Of a stretch of 64,000 nt of DNA, positions 1-12,569 are shown in pieces; the first letter of the stretch is position 1, and each line of letters starts with the position of its first letter. Under the pieces are notes generated by a model that was not told the origin of the DNA, searched no databases, and was given only the letters and a program-made list of their open reading frames with translations. The DNA is taken from positions 202,220,007 through 202,284,006 of the forward strand of contig CM060975.1 in NCBI GenBank assembly GCA_030765065.1, read 5' to 3'. The DNA is from Deroplatys truncata. Lineage: Eukaryota; Arthropoda; Insecta; Mantodea; Mantidae. The position numbers and the translations under genes were made by a program.

Positions 1-1424
1 CAGTTGAAATAATTTTCCACAGCTCACCTTAAAAGGGTTGAAAATTCAATAATATGTAGCTATACAATTTTCTCTCTTAAACTAATTAGAATTAAAGAAA
101 TACATGCACAGCAACTTTTTTTAAGTTTGTATACTAAGCTCAAATTAAAAACTGCGGAGCGATACGATAAACCAAAGGGTCTAAAAAAACTAAAACATAC
201 ATATATTAACAAAAGTTTGACATAGCTCTTTAAAATTTTGTGTGAACTATATTTTTATGTTCTGAGTATATGGTAATAGAGTTAAAACAATCAGAGGAAA
301 ACTGAGAATTTTGGATTTTGACAGATGGATATACAGTGTTAAAATCGGCGAGTTTAAGGGTAGTTTATGCGGAGAGCCTCCTTAAAATGTACAGTTTTGA
401 GGATTATTTCCCAAACCATTTATAATAATACTTTGAACAATGCTATCGCAATATTTTTGCCAAAACTTTAGGTAGTTAGAAGCAAATTCGTGTTGTAAGA
501 ATCCTAGTGAGGTAGGGAAAAAGCTAATAGATGAAGGGAAAAACACCTATTTTTAGGGCAATGTTGAAATGTTACTCATATAACGCACACTGACAATTTT
601 CTAACACTCATTTTTGCTAATTAGCTTAAATTTCGCTTGTTAGGTACACGCGACGCTCGAGTTTGCTGTAGTTTCCGCGTCACCAGATTCATAACACATC
701 AAGCGTTTGCTCCCTTCTCTAATCCTATTCTCTGTATGACATTTTTAGCCTTAATATACCTAATACAGAGGAACTTTAATACATTTGGAACCTGAATCAA
801 GGTACTGAGGTGAGATGTATATAAATCATTAATAAACATTTACGACAACCTTTCTTCACAAATTATAAATTCCGAGTTTTCTGTAAAAATACCTAATACA
901 AAACAAGCTTTTAACAGCTTCCTTCCTACCTTCTCAAACATTTTTAAAAAGACAAGATCAAATACATTCACAGAGTGGTTAAATTATAAAAGTTTTCAAT
1001 GTGCAAGGATTATAAATTCATAAATATAGCAATAACAAATACTCTCAAATTAATTTCTTTGTTATTGTGCAGAGGAGAAAATTATGTAACTTATAAAATT
1101 TTTATAAGCCTATTTTTTCTTTTCCTCCGAATTCAAATACCTATCCTCGTTGGATGGTAGAGCACAACGGTTTACACGAATTAGGGAAAACTTCAAACTT
1201 ACAGGATATATTGGTAACTTTTCGGTGTGTATTGTAATGTAGATAATTGCTTCCAAGTTGCAAAAATCATGTAGCTACTCTCGGGTTGTTAACTGATTCT
1301 TGAAAAAAGCGATACCTACCTATTAGACATCTGGCCACTGTTAAGAATGTTGTACATCTATGATCGTCGTTTTAAGCTATAACGAAATTACAGTATTAAA
1401 ATTAATTTCGGCACAATTTATTAG
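1..1424. other. AT-rich non-coding, probable intron
   Basis: No ORF with recognisable product, no clear repeat and no RNA gene seen. If the minus-strand exon at 9464-9539 is real, this lies in its first intron or beyond. Confidence 0.5.
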
Positions 1425-2560
1425 TCTTCTTCTTCTTCCCTAACATGGATTAGGGGTTTAGCTAATAGAATTACTCTCTCTAGTTCATACGGGGGCGTCC
1501 AAATGGTTTATAAAATAGTGCTTGCCATGGTAGTCTCGAAGGCTCCATCCTTAGAACGTGATCTTTCCAATTATTCTGATACCTTTTAGTTTCTTCTACT
1601 GTTTTCATCTAATTCTTCACCTATATCTAGATTCCGGAGTCGATTCTTTCTACTTACACATTAAAAATCTCATCTGAGATAGTTCCAATCTTGATTTTTC
1701 CTTGTTTTGTCCTCATGTCTCACACCGTATTTCAATGAGGGCTTAGATGCTATTCTATATAGTCTTAATTTAATATCCTTCCTCATATTTCTACCAAAGT
1801 GTCGTTTGATACATCCGTTGATTTAATTATATATTTTAATGTTTTCTTCCATCTCTGCCTTTCTATCGATTACTGCATGTCTTCCTCTTTATCTGCCAAT
1901 AACATCTGGTCATCTACAAATATGATTGTGTCCACATTTGTATTATTTAATGTGATTCCCTAAATCCCTCATTCTCCACTCTTCTATTATTTTATTCGAA
2001 TATAAATAAAACAGAATGGGAACAAACTATAACCTTGTTTCAATCCCGAGTTAACACTTAATTCTTGTTTTCCTTTATCTATTATTATCTTGGTGTTGCA
2101 GTATAATGACTTAAATGCGTTAATCAGGTTCACAGGGATTTTATATCTTTCTAATATTTGCCACATCTTCATTCGATCAACCCTATCATATGCTTTTATG
2201 TAATCTAAAAATAATATATGTTTTTTAAATTATATTCTGTTATTTTTTCTAAGATCTGTTTCACAGTAAAAATTGCATCAGTGCACGATCTACCCTCTTC
2301 ACCTAGTATTGTTTCTGCATTAGGTTGCAACTGTTTCTTTAATATGGCTGCATATATTTTGTATGCTATAACAAAAAGGGAGATTCCCCTATAGCTTCCA
2401 CAATTGTTCCTTCCCCCCCCTTTTTTGGTGGATGTTTATTATCTTTGCTTTACCCCATTTCTCTGAGAGTTTCCCTTTACTCCATACCGTATTCAGCAGT
2501 TGCAATTTATTAGTAAATAACTAATAGTAAACTGTGTCTAGAAAGCTGAAACATCCACTC
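1425..2560 (-). pseudogene. Non-LTR retrotransposon reverse transcriptase remnant
   Basis: Read on the minus strand, short frames separated by stops and frameshifts follow the order of a LINE reverse transcriptase. A segment near 2330-2420 reads like NCGSYRGISL...AYKIYAAIL, then ILGEEGRSCTDAIFTVKQIL near 2260-2330, then AYDRVDRMKMWQILERY and SGLKQGYSL near 2010-2190. The catalytic block IIFVDDQMLLAD follows at about 1880-1930, and a C-terminal block KYGV...QMRFL...NWKDHVLRMEPSRLPWQA near 1500-1730. The catalytic FVDD is retained but the gene is dead. The pattern matches the insect and vertebrate LINEs whose RT is often annotated as craniofacial-development-like protein; the exact clade is not resolved. 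Both ends are eroded and no target duplication was found. Confidence 0.85.
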
Positions 2561-4072
2561 CAGCATATCACTCAACATTTAGTGGTTCTAAAGCATTACT
2601 ATAATTCTCCATAGTAAAAATGAGAACTTACGCTTTCTCTTTTAGTCAAAGAGAAAACTTCTGCCCCGGTTATAATAATTAATCGCCTTATTTAACTGTA
2701 ACGTGGAAAAGGTGATGCGGCAAGTTTTACAGCTCCAATTACCTGCATTTATTTATTTTCTCACAGCTAACGCTGTTCCACTACGTGCCTTAGAATTCCG
2801 TCTCTGCAATCCTCCTTAATGGCTTTAAGAATATACCTACCTAAAGATTTCCTAGGTATTTACATGTTTTATATCAATGTCCAAAGTGGAGAAAGTGACA
2901 AACATTACAAATGCACATGTTTCCTTCCTTTTTATTCACTCTGCTGTTTCAACTGTCCAAGCATCGGATGGTTAGAGGCCGCTCTACGCTTCAAAATGTT
3001 CAAACCAGTCGGTCATCGCCTCAACTATTCACCAATATTTGATCATTAGATTCTCCCTCTCTAAAATAATTTGTAATTAATTAAAAATACTATAAGCGCT
3101 ACTGTTTAACAATAAATACAAACTTTTTTGAGTAGAGAGATAACGATATTTTTAAACGTTATTTTCCTTCTTTCTTTCCGTTGTACTGCTAACGTACTCC
3201 ATTTTATTTTAAATTTAAGAAGTTTCCAAAAATGATCCCCAGACTAATACATACTATACTACTTATTCCTTACTTCTTTTACCATTTTTGCTTATAAAGA
3301 AATATGAGAGGTAATATCTGCTGACCTGCAATATTTCTGTAATGTGAACTAAACTTAAATTAGCAATATCATATGCTTTAACTTTACCTTTTCAGACCCT
3401 CACCCTTTCTCTCATTCACAATAAGTATTTTTGATAATAGCAAAACTGAGAAGTCAGAAACGTTTTTCGTTGTTTCAATTATATCTGGAATAAAAGATCA
3501 TAGATCACTGCGCTTGGTCTGTGAGCTACACAGGTGCCTGATGCCTACCAATATTTCTAAACTAATATTTTTAAAATAAATATAAACAAGTACACATTAT
3601 TGTTATGCTAATATTAAAGGACAGAGAAATTACTAACGTTTTCTTTTTCGGCAATTAAAAATTTTTGTTTTTGTAATTCTGTAGCCGTAAAATTTCCAAA
3701 CTAAACTTTTAATAATACATCAAATGTATACGTATTACAAATTAGAAAAGTACACAAAATTTAAAACCAAGATAATAATTTTAACAGACCAAAATTTTAG
3801 TAGGAAACCGGTACAAAGTCTAAAATATAGACAATGGATAACATTTATGAAATTATATTCATTAATTAATCTATATGCATTGAAACAAACATTCAGCTAC
3901 AAAGAATTATTTAGTACGTTCCTCTTATTTCTAAGCGATGGCAGCACATTTTGACAGCCCCTTTCCGGCACTTGTCAGGTTAAAATGTGCATTAAACCTC
4001 TCGCAATTCATTACTCCTTTACCGCTAACGAAAGAAGACAGCTTTGATATTTGTGACTAGTTAAAACTTCCT
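2561..4072. other. AT-rich non-coding, nothing recognised
   Basis: Two 76-codon open frames occur here but neither resembles a known protein or shows a biased composition; they fit chance in AT-rich DNA. Confidence 0.5.
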
Positions 4073-4822
4073 CTAGGAGGTATTGGACTCTACCCAAAAA
4101 TTCGATACCGAAAGTTTACCCAATACACGTTTTGAGATACCGTGAACCTAAAGAAAGCAGTTTTAGAAAGAAGGTCTGCGTGTCTGTCCATCTGCGAACA
4201 GAATTGCTGAAAAACTAAACGTCTGTTAAAGATTAAACTTGGTATTTACGTTTAGCGTTTTTCAAGGATGCGATACAAAGATTTTTCTAGAAAGTTCACC
4301 AACTCCAAACTACCCTTTACATGGAAACATTTTAGTTAATTTTGATTTTCCCAAAAATGCTAACGATTTTTATTAAAATACCATAAGTTTACGATGTTGT
4401 GATGACAAAATGTATAAGAAATAGACAAAATCTAGCTGTACAAAAACTTAGATCTCGTTAAAGCACACAATTTACCTCAAATAATTTTTTTTTGTCTTTA
4501 ACCATTTCCGAGATGTTCGTTGTTATTGGTTTGCATTTTTAATGCTTACACTTTTTTTTAAAAAAGGTAAGCCGTTATGCGTTTTTTCTCGTGATCATGC
4601 AAAGACCATGGAATTTTCAAGCCATCGTATAGTGATCCGCTTTTTAAAAATCTGACTATTGCTTTAACCTTCGTGTTGTATCCCTCTTATACCTAGGTAT
4701 AATAAATGTGTAAAAGTGTAATACAAATTTATATCGATAAGCAGGAAGTAAACAGAAGAACAAGCTTTTGTAAGAATAGGTTGTAATGGGCAGAGAAAGT
4801 CGTGTGATTTTTTAAAAAGGTA
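4073..4822 (-). mobile_element. Family A repeat, old degraded copy
   Basis: The 3' end in minus orientation is recognisable by ACCCAAAAATTCGATACCG followed by the TTTTGAGATACC and GATGCGATACAAAGATTTT blocks. The copy closes at GCAGAGAAAGTCGTGTG near 4810. It is clearly diverged and lacks the CA tract. It is the only family A copy in the first 10.6 kb. Confidence 0.8.
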
Positions 4823-7800
4823 TAAACTAGTTTCTAATGCTTGAATGGATTTCTACTTTCTTGAAAAGAACCGCTATCTGTTACACTATTTTTTATGATA
4901 TTTGGACTTAATACTAGCGAGTGGCAATAATACCAGTTCTAATGGATAAGATCTATTGGGAAATCCCAGAAATACTGGTACACTAAATTTTGCTTGCGGA
5001 ATATTGGATCTTTAATTTCAGGCTTGTAGTTCATGGGAAATATGAACTTATTTATAAATTAAGTTTATTCTCTTATTATTAAAACTTAGTTCAGGAAAAA
5101 TACTATTTTGCATTCTGGCGATTCTTCTCTGTCTCTAACTTGAAAATTCTGACTTGCTGGGTGACCTTTGGAGTGCTGATATTTTATGGAAGACTAAAAA
5201 AACGCCGAAAGAATTTGTATTTACATAATGCAATGTCACGAGAGACGGGCATAAAAGAGAAAAATACACAATACTGCGTGGCACGCAATTAGCTGAAACA
5301 TTCATAAAAATACTAAAGAATTACACTCCTGTCGTTCATCAATTCTGGCTTATAGAATTATTTTTAAAATGTATACATTTTCGTCAAAATGTTCTTCTTT
5401 TCTCGGAACTTCCCTACTCTCAAAAGTTTGCTAATTACTTTTAAAAAGTTGAATATTGAATATCAGCGCAGGCCCCAAATTATGAAGGAAAAATAATAAT
5501 GCAACAAAGTACGGGAGTAACTCGTACAATTTTATCTTAATTCTGCTTCAGAATAACCCATTGATTTAAAAAAGACTTCACCAGAATGTTTAAAATTCGA
5601 CATAAAATATGTTACGCTATATAAACGGAGTAGGTGCATGTCTCTGCGTTTCTTAGGAATCACTGAGTGGAGTTTTTGGCATTTTCACCATTCTATAGAG
5701 CGATACTTCAGTAATGTTTGGAGGCATTTCAAAACAATCTAAAAATCGCCCCCCCCCAAGTGAATTTCAACAAATTAAACACAGTACGACGAAATAACGC
5801 GCTTAAATTAAAACAAATCATATTAGGCATTTTTATTAATAACTGTGTATTGACTGCAGACACATGTAAATAATACTGTGGCAGACACGGGAGAAAAAGA
5901 AAAGCTGAGAGCACATTTAACATTCTAAAATAGCAATGTATCTTTCAATGTATCGTACTTAATCGTAACCCTAAAAAAGATACGTGCTTAATGTAGAATA
6001 AACGTAGTTAACTTTTGACAAACTTAGAAGATATTACAGACACGACACACAATTTTTACAGGTACCTACCATATAGTGCAATTGTTTTATAATACACTTT
6101 AAAATTAAAATTATACGTATTATACATCAATTTTGAACCACCTGAAGTATTTTTTTTAACTCTGACTTTATTATAACTCCTATATGTGTTGACAATTATG
6201 GAATTATCCTGGAGCAGTGGTTTCTCGAGTTGTTTCATGCTTGCAGACGGACAAAGAGGCGCTTATCAATGCGTTGAAGATAATCCATCTGCGTCATTTT
6301 ATTTACATGTAAAATTAAAATTAAAACTAATTATTTATAAGTCTTTTGTTAGGAAATACTTTAAGACGCTAAACCGCAACACTAGTGTCTAAAATAAACA
6401 ATAAAAAGATACTAAATTAAAATTTGCCGCGCTCGAGTCATCTCTATGTATTGCTTATTTCCGCCGACAATGTTTCGGTATAAATATAAAGTGCGCCTTT
6501 TAACAACACTGTTTCTTTTATACCGTGCAATAAGCCGAAAGAATGGTCTTAGCAAATATGTGTAAAACATAGACTATCATTTTAAATGCAGAAATACTAA
6601 TTATTGAAGTAATGTAAGATAAACTTAAGATCATTACTTATCTCTTTGTGTTGGTTGATCAATAAACAATAACAAACATTCGTGTTATCAACACAATTAG
6701 AACATGCATACGTTTCCTGACCCTTCACTTTTTCTTCTCAGTATTCAGAAAGCGCTTCGAAATATCATTAATAGATATTTTAGCACAGTTGCCTTTTTCC
6801 CTACAATTTCTCTTTTTAAACACAAAATTTTCAGATCACAGCCTCTAAAACACACGCACGTATCCCATTAGTAATTTTTTTACCCCTAGGAAGAGTCCTT
6901 ATTAAAATGGTGTACTATTTTTCCTTATACTCGCCAGCGTTTCCAAAGCATCTGATATTTAATATTGCTTCGTGCCTAATTGGCAGCACTAGGTACCTAA
7001 TTGATAATTAGGTAGGTTCCGCTCTCCAACATGCAACCATAAAACATTGCACAGAAAATTATTCTGGATTATTTTATATTTATTTCTTATATTATTCATA
7101 AACGGATTTATGGCATATTGCTTATATATTACCCGCTACACGGCTAAAACAGTACAAATATGTACTGTCATTTTATTTTCAGATAACTGTTTAACGCATT
7201 CCTTGAAATTTCGATAAATACAAATGAATGGTAAAATAAAAGTTAACTTTTTAAAAGATCATCAAAATTTCAACTAGCTGCAAAATTTGTAATGCAAACG
7301 TACAAAATAAGTTTATCTTATTCTGCTTTATAGTTTTAAACTTCGGGCAAGTTACAGAAGTAAACCCTGGAATTTTTAGACACTTCCGCATAATACTTAA
7401 GAGTTAAATTCAGGCCTTAAAAATGTCTTAAACGTTATGGAAAATTACGTTCACACTATGAGCTTGAAAATTGCTAATGGGTTTCAAAAGATTTCTTGCA
7501 GGCTTCGGATCTTATGCAAGCATCAGTTTTACGTGTTTACGTATGGAGGCACACGAGTAAAAATTCTATTTTGGCTGTTCGCTTTTTTATCAACCAAGAA
7601 CATACGCTGCTGAGAAGGAAAGGATTTGGCTTCAAGTTAAGCTTATTTCTAAATTATCCATTTTAGATAGATATCTAACCCACTAGCTATTTCCTTGCTT
7701 GGTTAAAACAACAATCTTGCAGCACTTACGGCATCCTGAGCAAATCTACGCATGTAAGCGCGTGTGACCAGTTTGACAACAGAATCACAACATGCGCCCA

Positions 7801-8394
7801 GGTTTCTGGTTATTATACTCCAGTAGTAAACAATTTGAGGACATATCACGTATAAACACTTTGCCAAATCCTGAAACTGCGGGAATTAGTATTTTGGTCC
7901 CGTCAGCGCTCTTATCTTTATCAGTTAAACACTTGTGTTAAGTTGTTAACACTGCATAGCACGTTTCCATGCTGTACTATCAGTACATTTATGTTGTAAA
8001 AACTTTAACAAATGCAAGATAAAGACCTAGGCGCTATCAGGCTCACTGCGTGTTAAACGCTTTCATTTGTTTGAGTTGCACTGAACAAATGACGATCGCA
8101 TGTGGAATCGCCGAACAAAAGAGAGCTAAGTTAACTCCGCAAACATATTTTATTAATTAATAATGCTAAAATTCCATCAGTTTTGTTTTATTATTTATTA
8201 CCGAATATTAACTTCTCGGATGTGTTTTATTTGTAACCAAAAAACGAAGGTTTTTGTAGGTTAAATTACAGGCTTCTTTCACAGAATTCGAAATGTAAGG
8301 TTGTTTAATTATTCCTTTTCACATTCGACAAGCAGAATATCAGTTTTCTATCGGTGTGGAGTATTTCGGAGCATTTTTGCCGAAATGCAAGCTA
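4823..8394. other. AT-rich non-coding, probable intron of the minus-strand gene
   Basis: No transposon, tRNA or coding signal was found over 3.5 kb, unusual for this window. Homeobox-like TAAT strings are frequent but expected at this base composition, so no regulatory site is claimed. Confidence 0.45.
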
Positions 8395-8545
8395 CTAATC
8401 GGCAATATTGTTGCTAACACCTGGCCGTGTTGTTGCGGTGTGACGGCAAAGGCGCGATGAGGGATAAACAAAGCAACAACTGACCGATTCGCGGCAAGCG
8501 GGGCCGGCCAAGGCCGTGAGGTGTTCTTATCGTACTACGTTTACG
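8395..8545. promoter_or_regulatory. Isolated GC/CpG-rich patch within the putative first intron
   Basis: About 150 bases stand out as GC- and CpG-rich (GGCGCGATGAGGG, CGCGGCAAGCGGGGCC) inside very AT-rich DNA, about 0.9 kb downstream of the splice donor. No open frame with splice signals is convincing, so a cis-regulatory element or alternative promoter is more likely than an exon. This is inference from composition only. Confidence 0.25.
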
Positions 8546-9463
8546 TGATTCTCCCTTTCCCCAAGAGTATTACAGCGATGTAATCTTCCATATTTCTAAA
8601 ATAATTTCTAGCGTTAAAATATGATTTCCTCTTCACAGCACAAATTCTGACACACCATTATGTGGATTATTTATATAAATTCACTCGAACTTCCCAGTGA
8701 TATCCGAGTAATAATTATGAAAATCAACATTTTATGTGTCCGAGCAGGAGTTAATAATGAATTAACTTAAACTAACCCGAGAAAATTATTAAAACTATCA
8801 CGAAGCGCAAGAAAATATTTTTTGGAAAAGAATTTCATGACACTTCTTGACACTCGAAACGATAGCACAAAACAAAATAAAGCAATTGTTTATTTTCACT
8901 TCAGGGTCTATAGTAATTCGTAATGTGAAAATTAATAAAGTGATTATATATTTTGGATTGTTTTATGATATTTTTATTACGATATGTCAGGAATAAAACA
9001 ATGAATATAGTATTTCTGGAAGGTGTGATTTATTTATATTCGTGCAGTTAGTGGGAACGGTAATGTAAAAGTAAACAAATACCAAAATTTCGTGTGAAGC
9101 GGAGGGTTTAGAAGGAACCAAAATCACAATTTTTGGAAGTGATTAACGAAAACCTTGAGGTGCCTCAGCGGCTATAAACGTCAAGCACGTAGTAAATATA
9201 CTCGATATCCTCCTAAAATCACTGATAGCCTTGGAAATTCGCGGGAGTATCCGTATGTTTCTTGTATTGTTGGCGACTGGTGCGTCATATGCCGTCACCA
9301 TTAAAAAGACGACACAATTCTGGACCACTTGTGCACTGCAGCGATAGTAAAATGCGTCACAATTCACACCGCTGGCAAAGAGACAAGAAAACACCACTAC
9401 ACACGATGTCTCTTCACTGGTTGTCACTTCTTTCTCACTTGAACACAACATCAAGTTACTTAC
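8546..9463 (-). other. Start of intron 1 of the MSRRKQ gene
   Basis: The intron begins at 9463 with GTAAGT read on the minus strand. The 107-codon minus frame that crosses the donor has no family resemblance and is treated as chance. Confidence 0.55.
9458..9463 (-). other. 5' splice site GTAAGT of the MSRRKQ exon
   Basis: The minus strand reads AAATG|GTAAGTAAC. All six intron bases match the consensus; the exon side ends in TG rather than AG. The intron is phase 1. Confidence 0.7.
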
Positions 9464-9539
9464 CATTTGGCAAAGAGGTCACCAGTCCGTCCTCCGACTC
9501 CAGGTGTCTGATCGGCCTCGCCTGTTTTCTTCGTGACAT
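9464..9539 (-). CDS. First coding exon of a NuRD-recruiting zinc-finger regulator (SALL/ZNF423-like), partial
   Basis: The minus strand reads ATG followed by 24 more codons, MSRRKQARPIRHLESEDG then LVTSLPN plus one base (phase 1), ending at ATG|GTAAGT, a strong 5' splice site. An in-frame TAG lies two codons upstream and position -3 is G, so the start is well fixed. The first nine residues are the conserved repression motif MSRRKQxxP with which SALL, ZNF423/521, BCL11 and FOG proteins bind the RBBP4 subunit of the NuRD histone deacetylase complex in the nucleus. Residues 7-8 (AR) are closest to the AKP of SALL and ZNF423/521; BCL11 has GKP and FOG SNP. A very short first coding exon also fits these families. 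The zinc-finger exons are not in the window, so the family member is undecided. The GC-rich promoter lies just upstream. Confidence 0.8.
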
Positions 9540-10400
9540 GTCCTAGAACGTCCTTTCACCTACACGAACTCTTCTTGTTGATAGTATTTTGTTTTTGTTG
9601 TTCTTTTTTGCCGCGGCGGCGTTGTCCACCACTATTGCTGGCACCGAGCGTAATGACAAACTTCTCTCAAAATTGTGTACTTCCACCTCCCTTTCTCTCG
9701 CTCGCACCCTCCTCCCCTCTCTTCTCCTTTCCCTCCCCTTAATTTATCCACATGTCCGCCCCTGTGCGCAGGTCACAATTTATGATTATCAATATTGGTG
9801 GCCGACGATTATGATAATCCCACTGTGCGGCGCGCTGCTCAACTATTGGACTGCGCAGCGACATAAATATGGATATGATAGCTGCGCCGGTCGGTCGGCT
9901 CCTTGCTGCTGAGACCAGTTCGCCACTTTCTAACACAATTACACACACGCGCGGTAGCAAAGTTCCCTCGGGCGCCGGCCGGAGCGGACTGACTCGATTC
10001 TCGACCGCTGGGCGGCGCGGCCTGTCCCCTTGTCGATCACTACTCAATCACTTCACTCAGAGTTCGATGCCATGGTTCGGCAAACAAAAAACTGGCGCTA
10101 GCACCACAGCAGACGGCCTTGCCCCTGGTGTTGACGGTGAGCGGGCGAAGACTGACTGCCTGGCCAGACCACGCGGAGCACAGAACTGCCCGGGATCGTA
10201 ACGGGCGTGTCTTCCGCGGCGAGGGTCCGCCCCCCGAGGAGACCTAGTGGGGGGAGTCAGAGCACAACTAGGGAGGGATGCGAAAGAGAGAGATGGGTGT
10301 TGGGATTTTCATTCATTCCTTGCGTCGAACGCGATCAGGTGTCTGAGTGCGTGTGTATGTGGACATCCCTTTCCCCACGCCGCTCTCATTATTGTCAAAA
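9540..10400 (-). promoter_or_regulatory. GC/CpG-rich promoter and 5' UTR of the MSRRKQ gene
   Basis: This is the longest CpG-rich stretch of the window (for example GCCGCGGCGGC, GGGCGCCGGCCGGAGCGG, CTTCCGCGGCGAGG) and it ends at the start codon. On the minus strand two TCAGTC initiator-like motifs occur at 9987-9992 and 10150-10155, without a TATA box at the right distance. An A-rich leader directly precedes the ATG. Open frames on both strands here look like by-products of high GC. Which initiator is used, and whether there is an upstream non-coding exon, cannot be seen. Confidence 0.6.
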
Positions 10401-10652
10401 TATTGCAGCTTCGAGGAGAGGATAGAAACGTAGGATACAAGTTACCTACATTTTCAGATCAACTAAATGTGAAATTTCACATTTATAGGAAATACAATTT
10501 TCACAATATCAGTTACGAAAAAGTCTGTATTTTATGATATACTCAATTTTTCTATGATTCTAATGTCTCAGCTAAATTGTTTGTGTGTTTTCAGCATATT
10601 CTTTTTATTGTTTTTCCCTTTGTCACTGATTGCAGGTACACATAAGAAAATG
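10401..10652. other. Transition from promoter to repeat-rich DNA
   Basis: AT content rises abruptly. No feature is recognised before the first intact family A copy. Confidence 0.4.
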
Positions 10653-11476
10653 TGATGTGTTACACTCACATGACTTTCTTTACTCTTGTACACACTATTT
10701 TTACAAACACTTATTCTCCATATGCTTCATGTTAATCGAGATGTTAATCTTATTGCTAATTTTCTTGTAGATGCAAGGGGAATATGGTAGGTTATAAGCG
10801 ATAGTCAAATATTTAAGAGGTGGTTGCTATGTGGAGTATACCACTTTGCATTACCAGGCCAAAAAAAATGAATAAAGAATTTGAGAAAAAGTATAAGTAT
10901 TGGAAAATTTAAGGGAATAACAAGCAATATCTCGAAAATGGTTCACCCAACAACAAAAATGTATATGACATAAATTGTGTATTTTAACGCGATCTACATT
11001 TTTTGTGTAGTAAAATTTTGTCCATCTCTTATGGTTTACCAGTTATGCAAAAGTCGTTCACAATGAAGAATACTTTTGGAGACATTCCCAGAAAATTCGA
11101 GATATGCATTTCATTTGTCATGAAAATATCTTAAACATACGATATTTTAATCAAAATCGTTAGAGCCATTTTTGAGAAAATTAAAATTTTCGAAAAATGT
11201 TCCATGTAAAGGGTAATCTGGGGTGGGGGGATTTTCTTGAAAATCTTCGTGTCGCATCTCTGGAAGATAGTGACCTAAATACCAAGTTTGGTGTTTATCC
11301 GACTGTTCATTTCTGAGTTGTGCTGTTCATAGAGACACAGACACACGGACATGTTTCCAAAAATGCTTTTTTTGGATTCAGGGGGTCTCAAAACATATAT
11401 TTCCGGTGAAATCTCGGTATCGAATTTTTGGGTGGAATACAATACTTCCCCTACTTACTATACGTAGTAGAGAAAG
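10653..11476 (+). mobile_element. Family A repeat, near full-length copy
   Basis: It starts TGATGTGTTACACTCACATG and ends TACGTAGTAGAGAAAG, followed by TAAAAA. The internal CA tract is short (GAGACACAGACACACGGAC). It contains the oligo-A site (GCCAAAAAAAATGAATAAAG near 10860) that serves as target for other copies elsewhere. Confidence 0.85.
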
Positions 11477-11487
11477 TAAAAATTGGA

Positions 11488-11646
11488 TGTGTCTTGTTCA
11501 CATGACTTCCTCTACCCACCAGCCTTATTAATTTCTCTGCCAACTACCTTTTTCATCCAAAACTTCTATAGCTAACGAGATTTCACCGGGATGTTTTAAG
11601 GTCTACCGAACATCTACAAAACGATTTTTAGAACAAATTTCCCTGA

Positions 11647-11694
<48 letters not shown>

Positions 11695-11910
11695 GTGTGA
11701 GTGCGCACGCATCTGTAAGTAGCGTACCTTAAAAACCTAAGTTGGTATCTTTCAAGGATGTGACTGGGTTTTATTCACCCCAAACTACGCTTTGGAGGGA
11801 AAATTTTATGTACTTTTCCATTTCTCAAAAACGGCTGTCATACGTATAATACATGGACATGAGAAATAAAATGCATATCTTGAATTTTCTGTAAATAACC
11901 TTTATTTGGC
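11488..11910. mobile_element. Family A fragments, head-on
   Basis: A short plus-orientation 5' piece (GATGTGTCTTGTTCACATGAC) is followed from about 11560 by a minus-orientation 3' piece (CGAGATTTCACCGGGATG, then the TG tract, then AAACTACG and the CTCAAAAACGGCT block). No element end is intact. Confidence 0.65.
11646..11701. repeat. (TG)n microsatellite
   Basis: An almost uninterrupted GT/TG tract at the conserved microsatellite position of the surrounding family A fragment. Confidence 0.95.
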
Positions 11911-12569
11911 TGAGTTATCCAGGTAAGTAGTAATTTTATACGAGAACACTTGAAAAGATAGACGAAAGCTTAGAGTTTTTATGTATATTTTATATATTTT
12001 TAATTCTATTTTAATTTATAGGTTAATTAAAATATGAAAAAATATTTATTCTAATTGATTGGAGACCTTTTGATTGGAAATCAAGTGTACTTTTTATTGC
12101 AGAAAGAAATTCCCGTAGCATCAGTTTAGTTAAAGGCGGGATATAAATGGAACTAAAACAAAAAAGCAATAGAGCTTATTAAAACAGTATTAACATTTTG
12201 CGAATCACGCTTTTTTTTCCATGTTAGCTGTTTTCGAAATACTCGATGTTGCAAGTTTAGACCATTCCCAAGCATCATCCAAAGGAAATCCTTGAAAGTG
12301 GCGGTTTTGCTTTTGTTCCCACCTCCCCTTTTCTGTTCTTACCATTGCCAGTGAAGGTGTCCAGAAATAAACATTTGAATGCTGTTTCCGTAGGTATGTT
12401 GGAACCTATGTACTACTTGCTTAATATTAAATAATCTACAAGTATACTTATGTATATCTTAACTTAAAATGCACAGAAGAATCAGTTGTATATGAGCATA
12501 CTTATACCCAAAGAATGTATATGAATTTATGATTAGTACCAAGAAAGTGTGTGTATACTGTATCACAGA
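11911..12569. other. Non-coding, nothing recognised
   Basis: AT-rich with one moderately GC-rich patch near 12290-12360 and no protein, repeat or RNA signal that I can support. Confidence 0.4.

Noticed and set aside
9739-10201. Overlapping open frames of 102-110 codons on both strands
   Set aside because: They lie in the CpG-rich promoter, overlap each other on opposite strands and resemble no protein; high GC removes stop codons.
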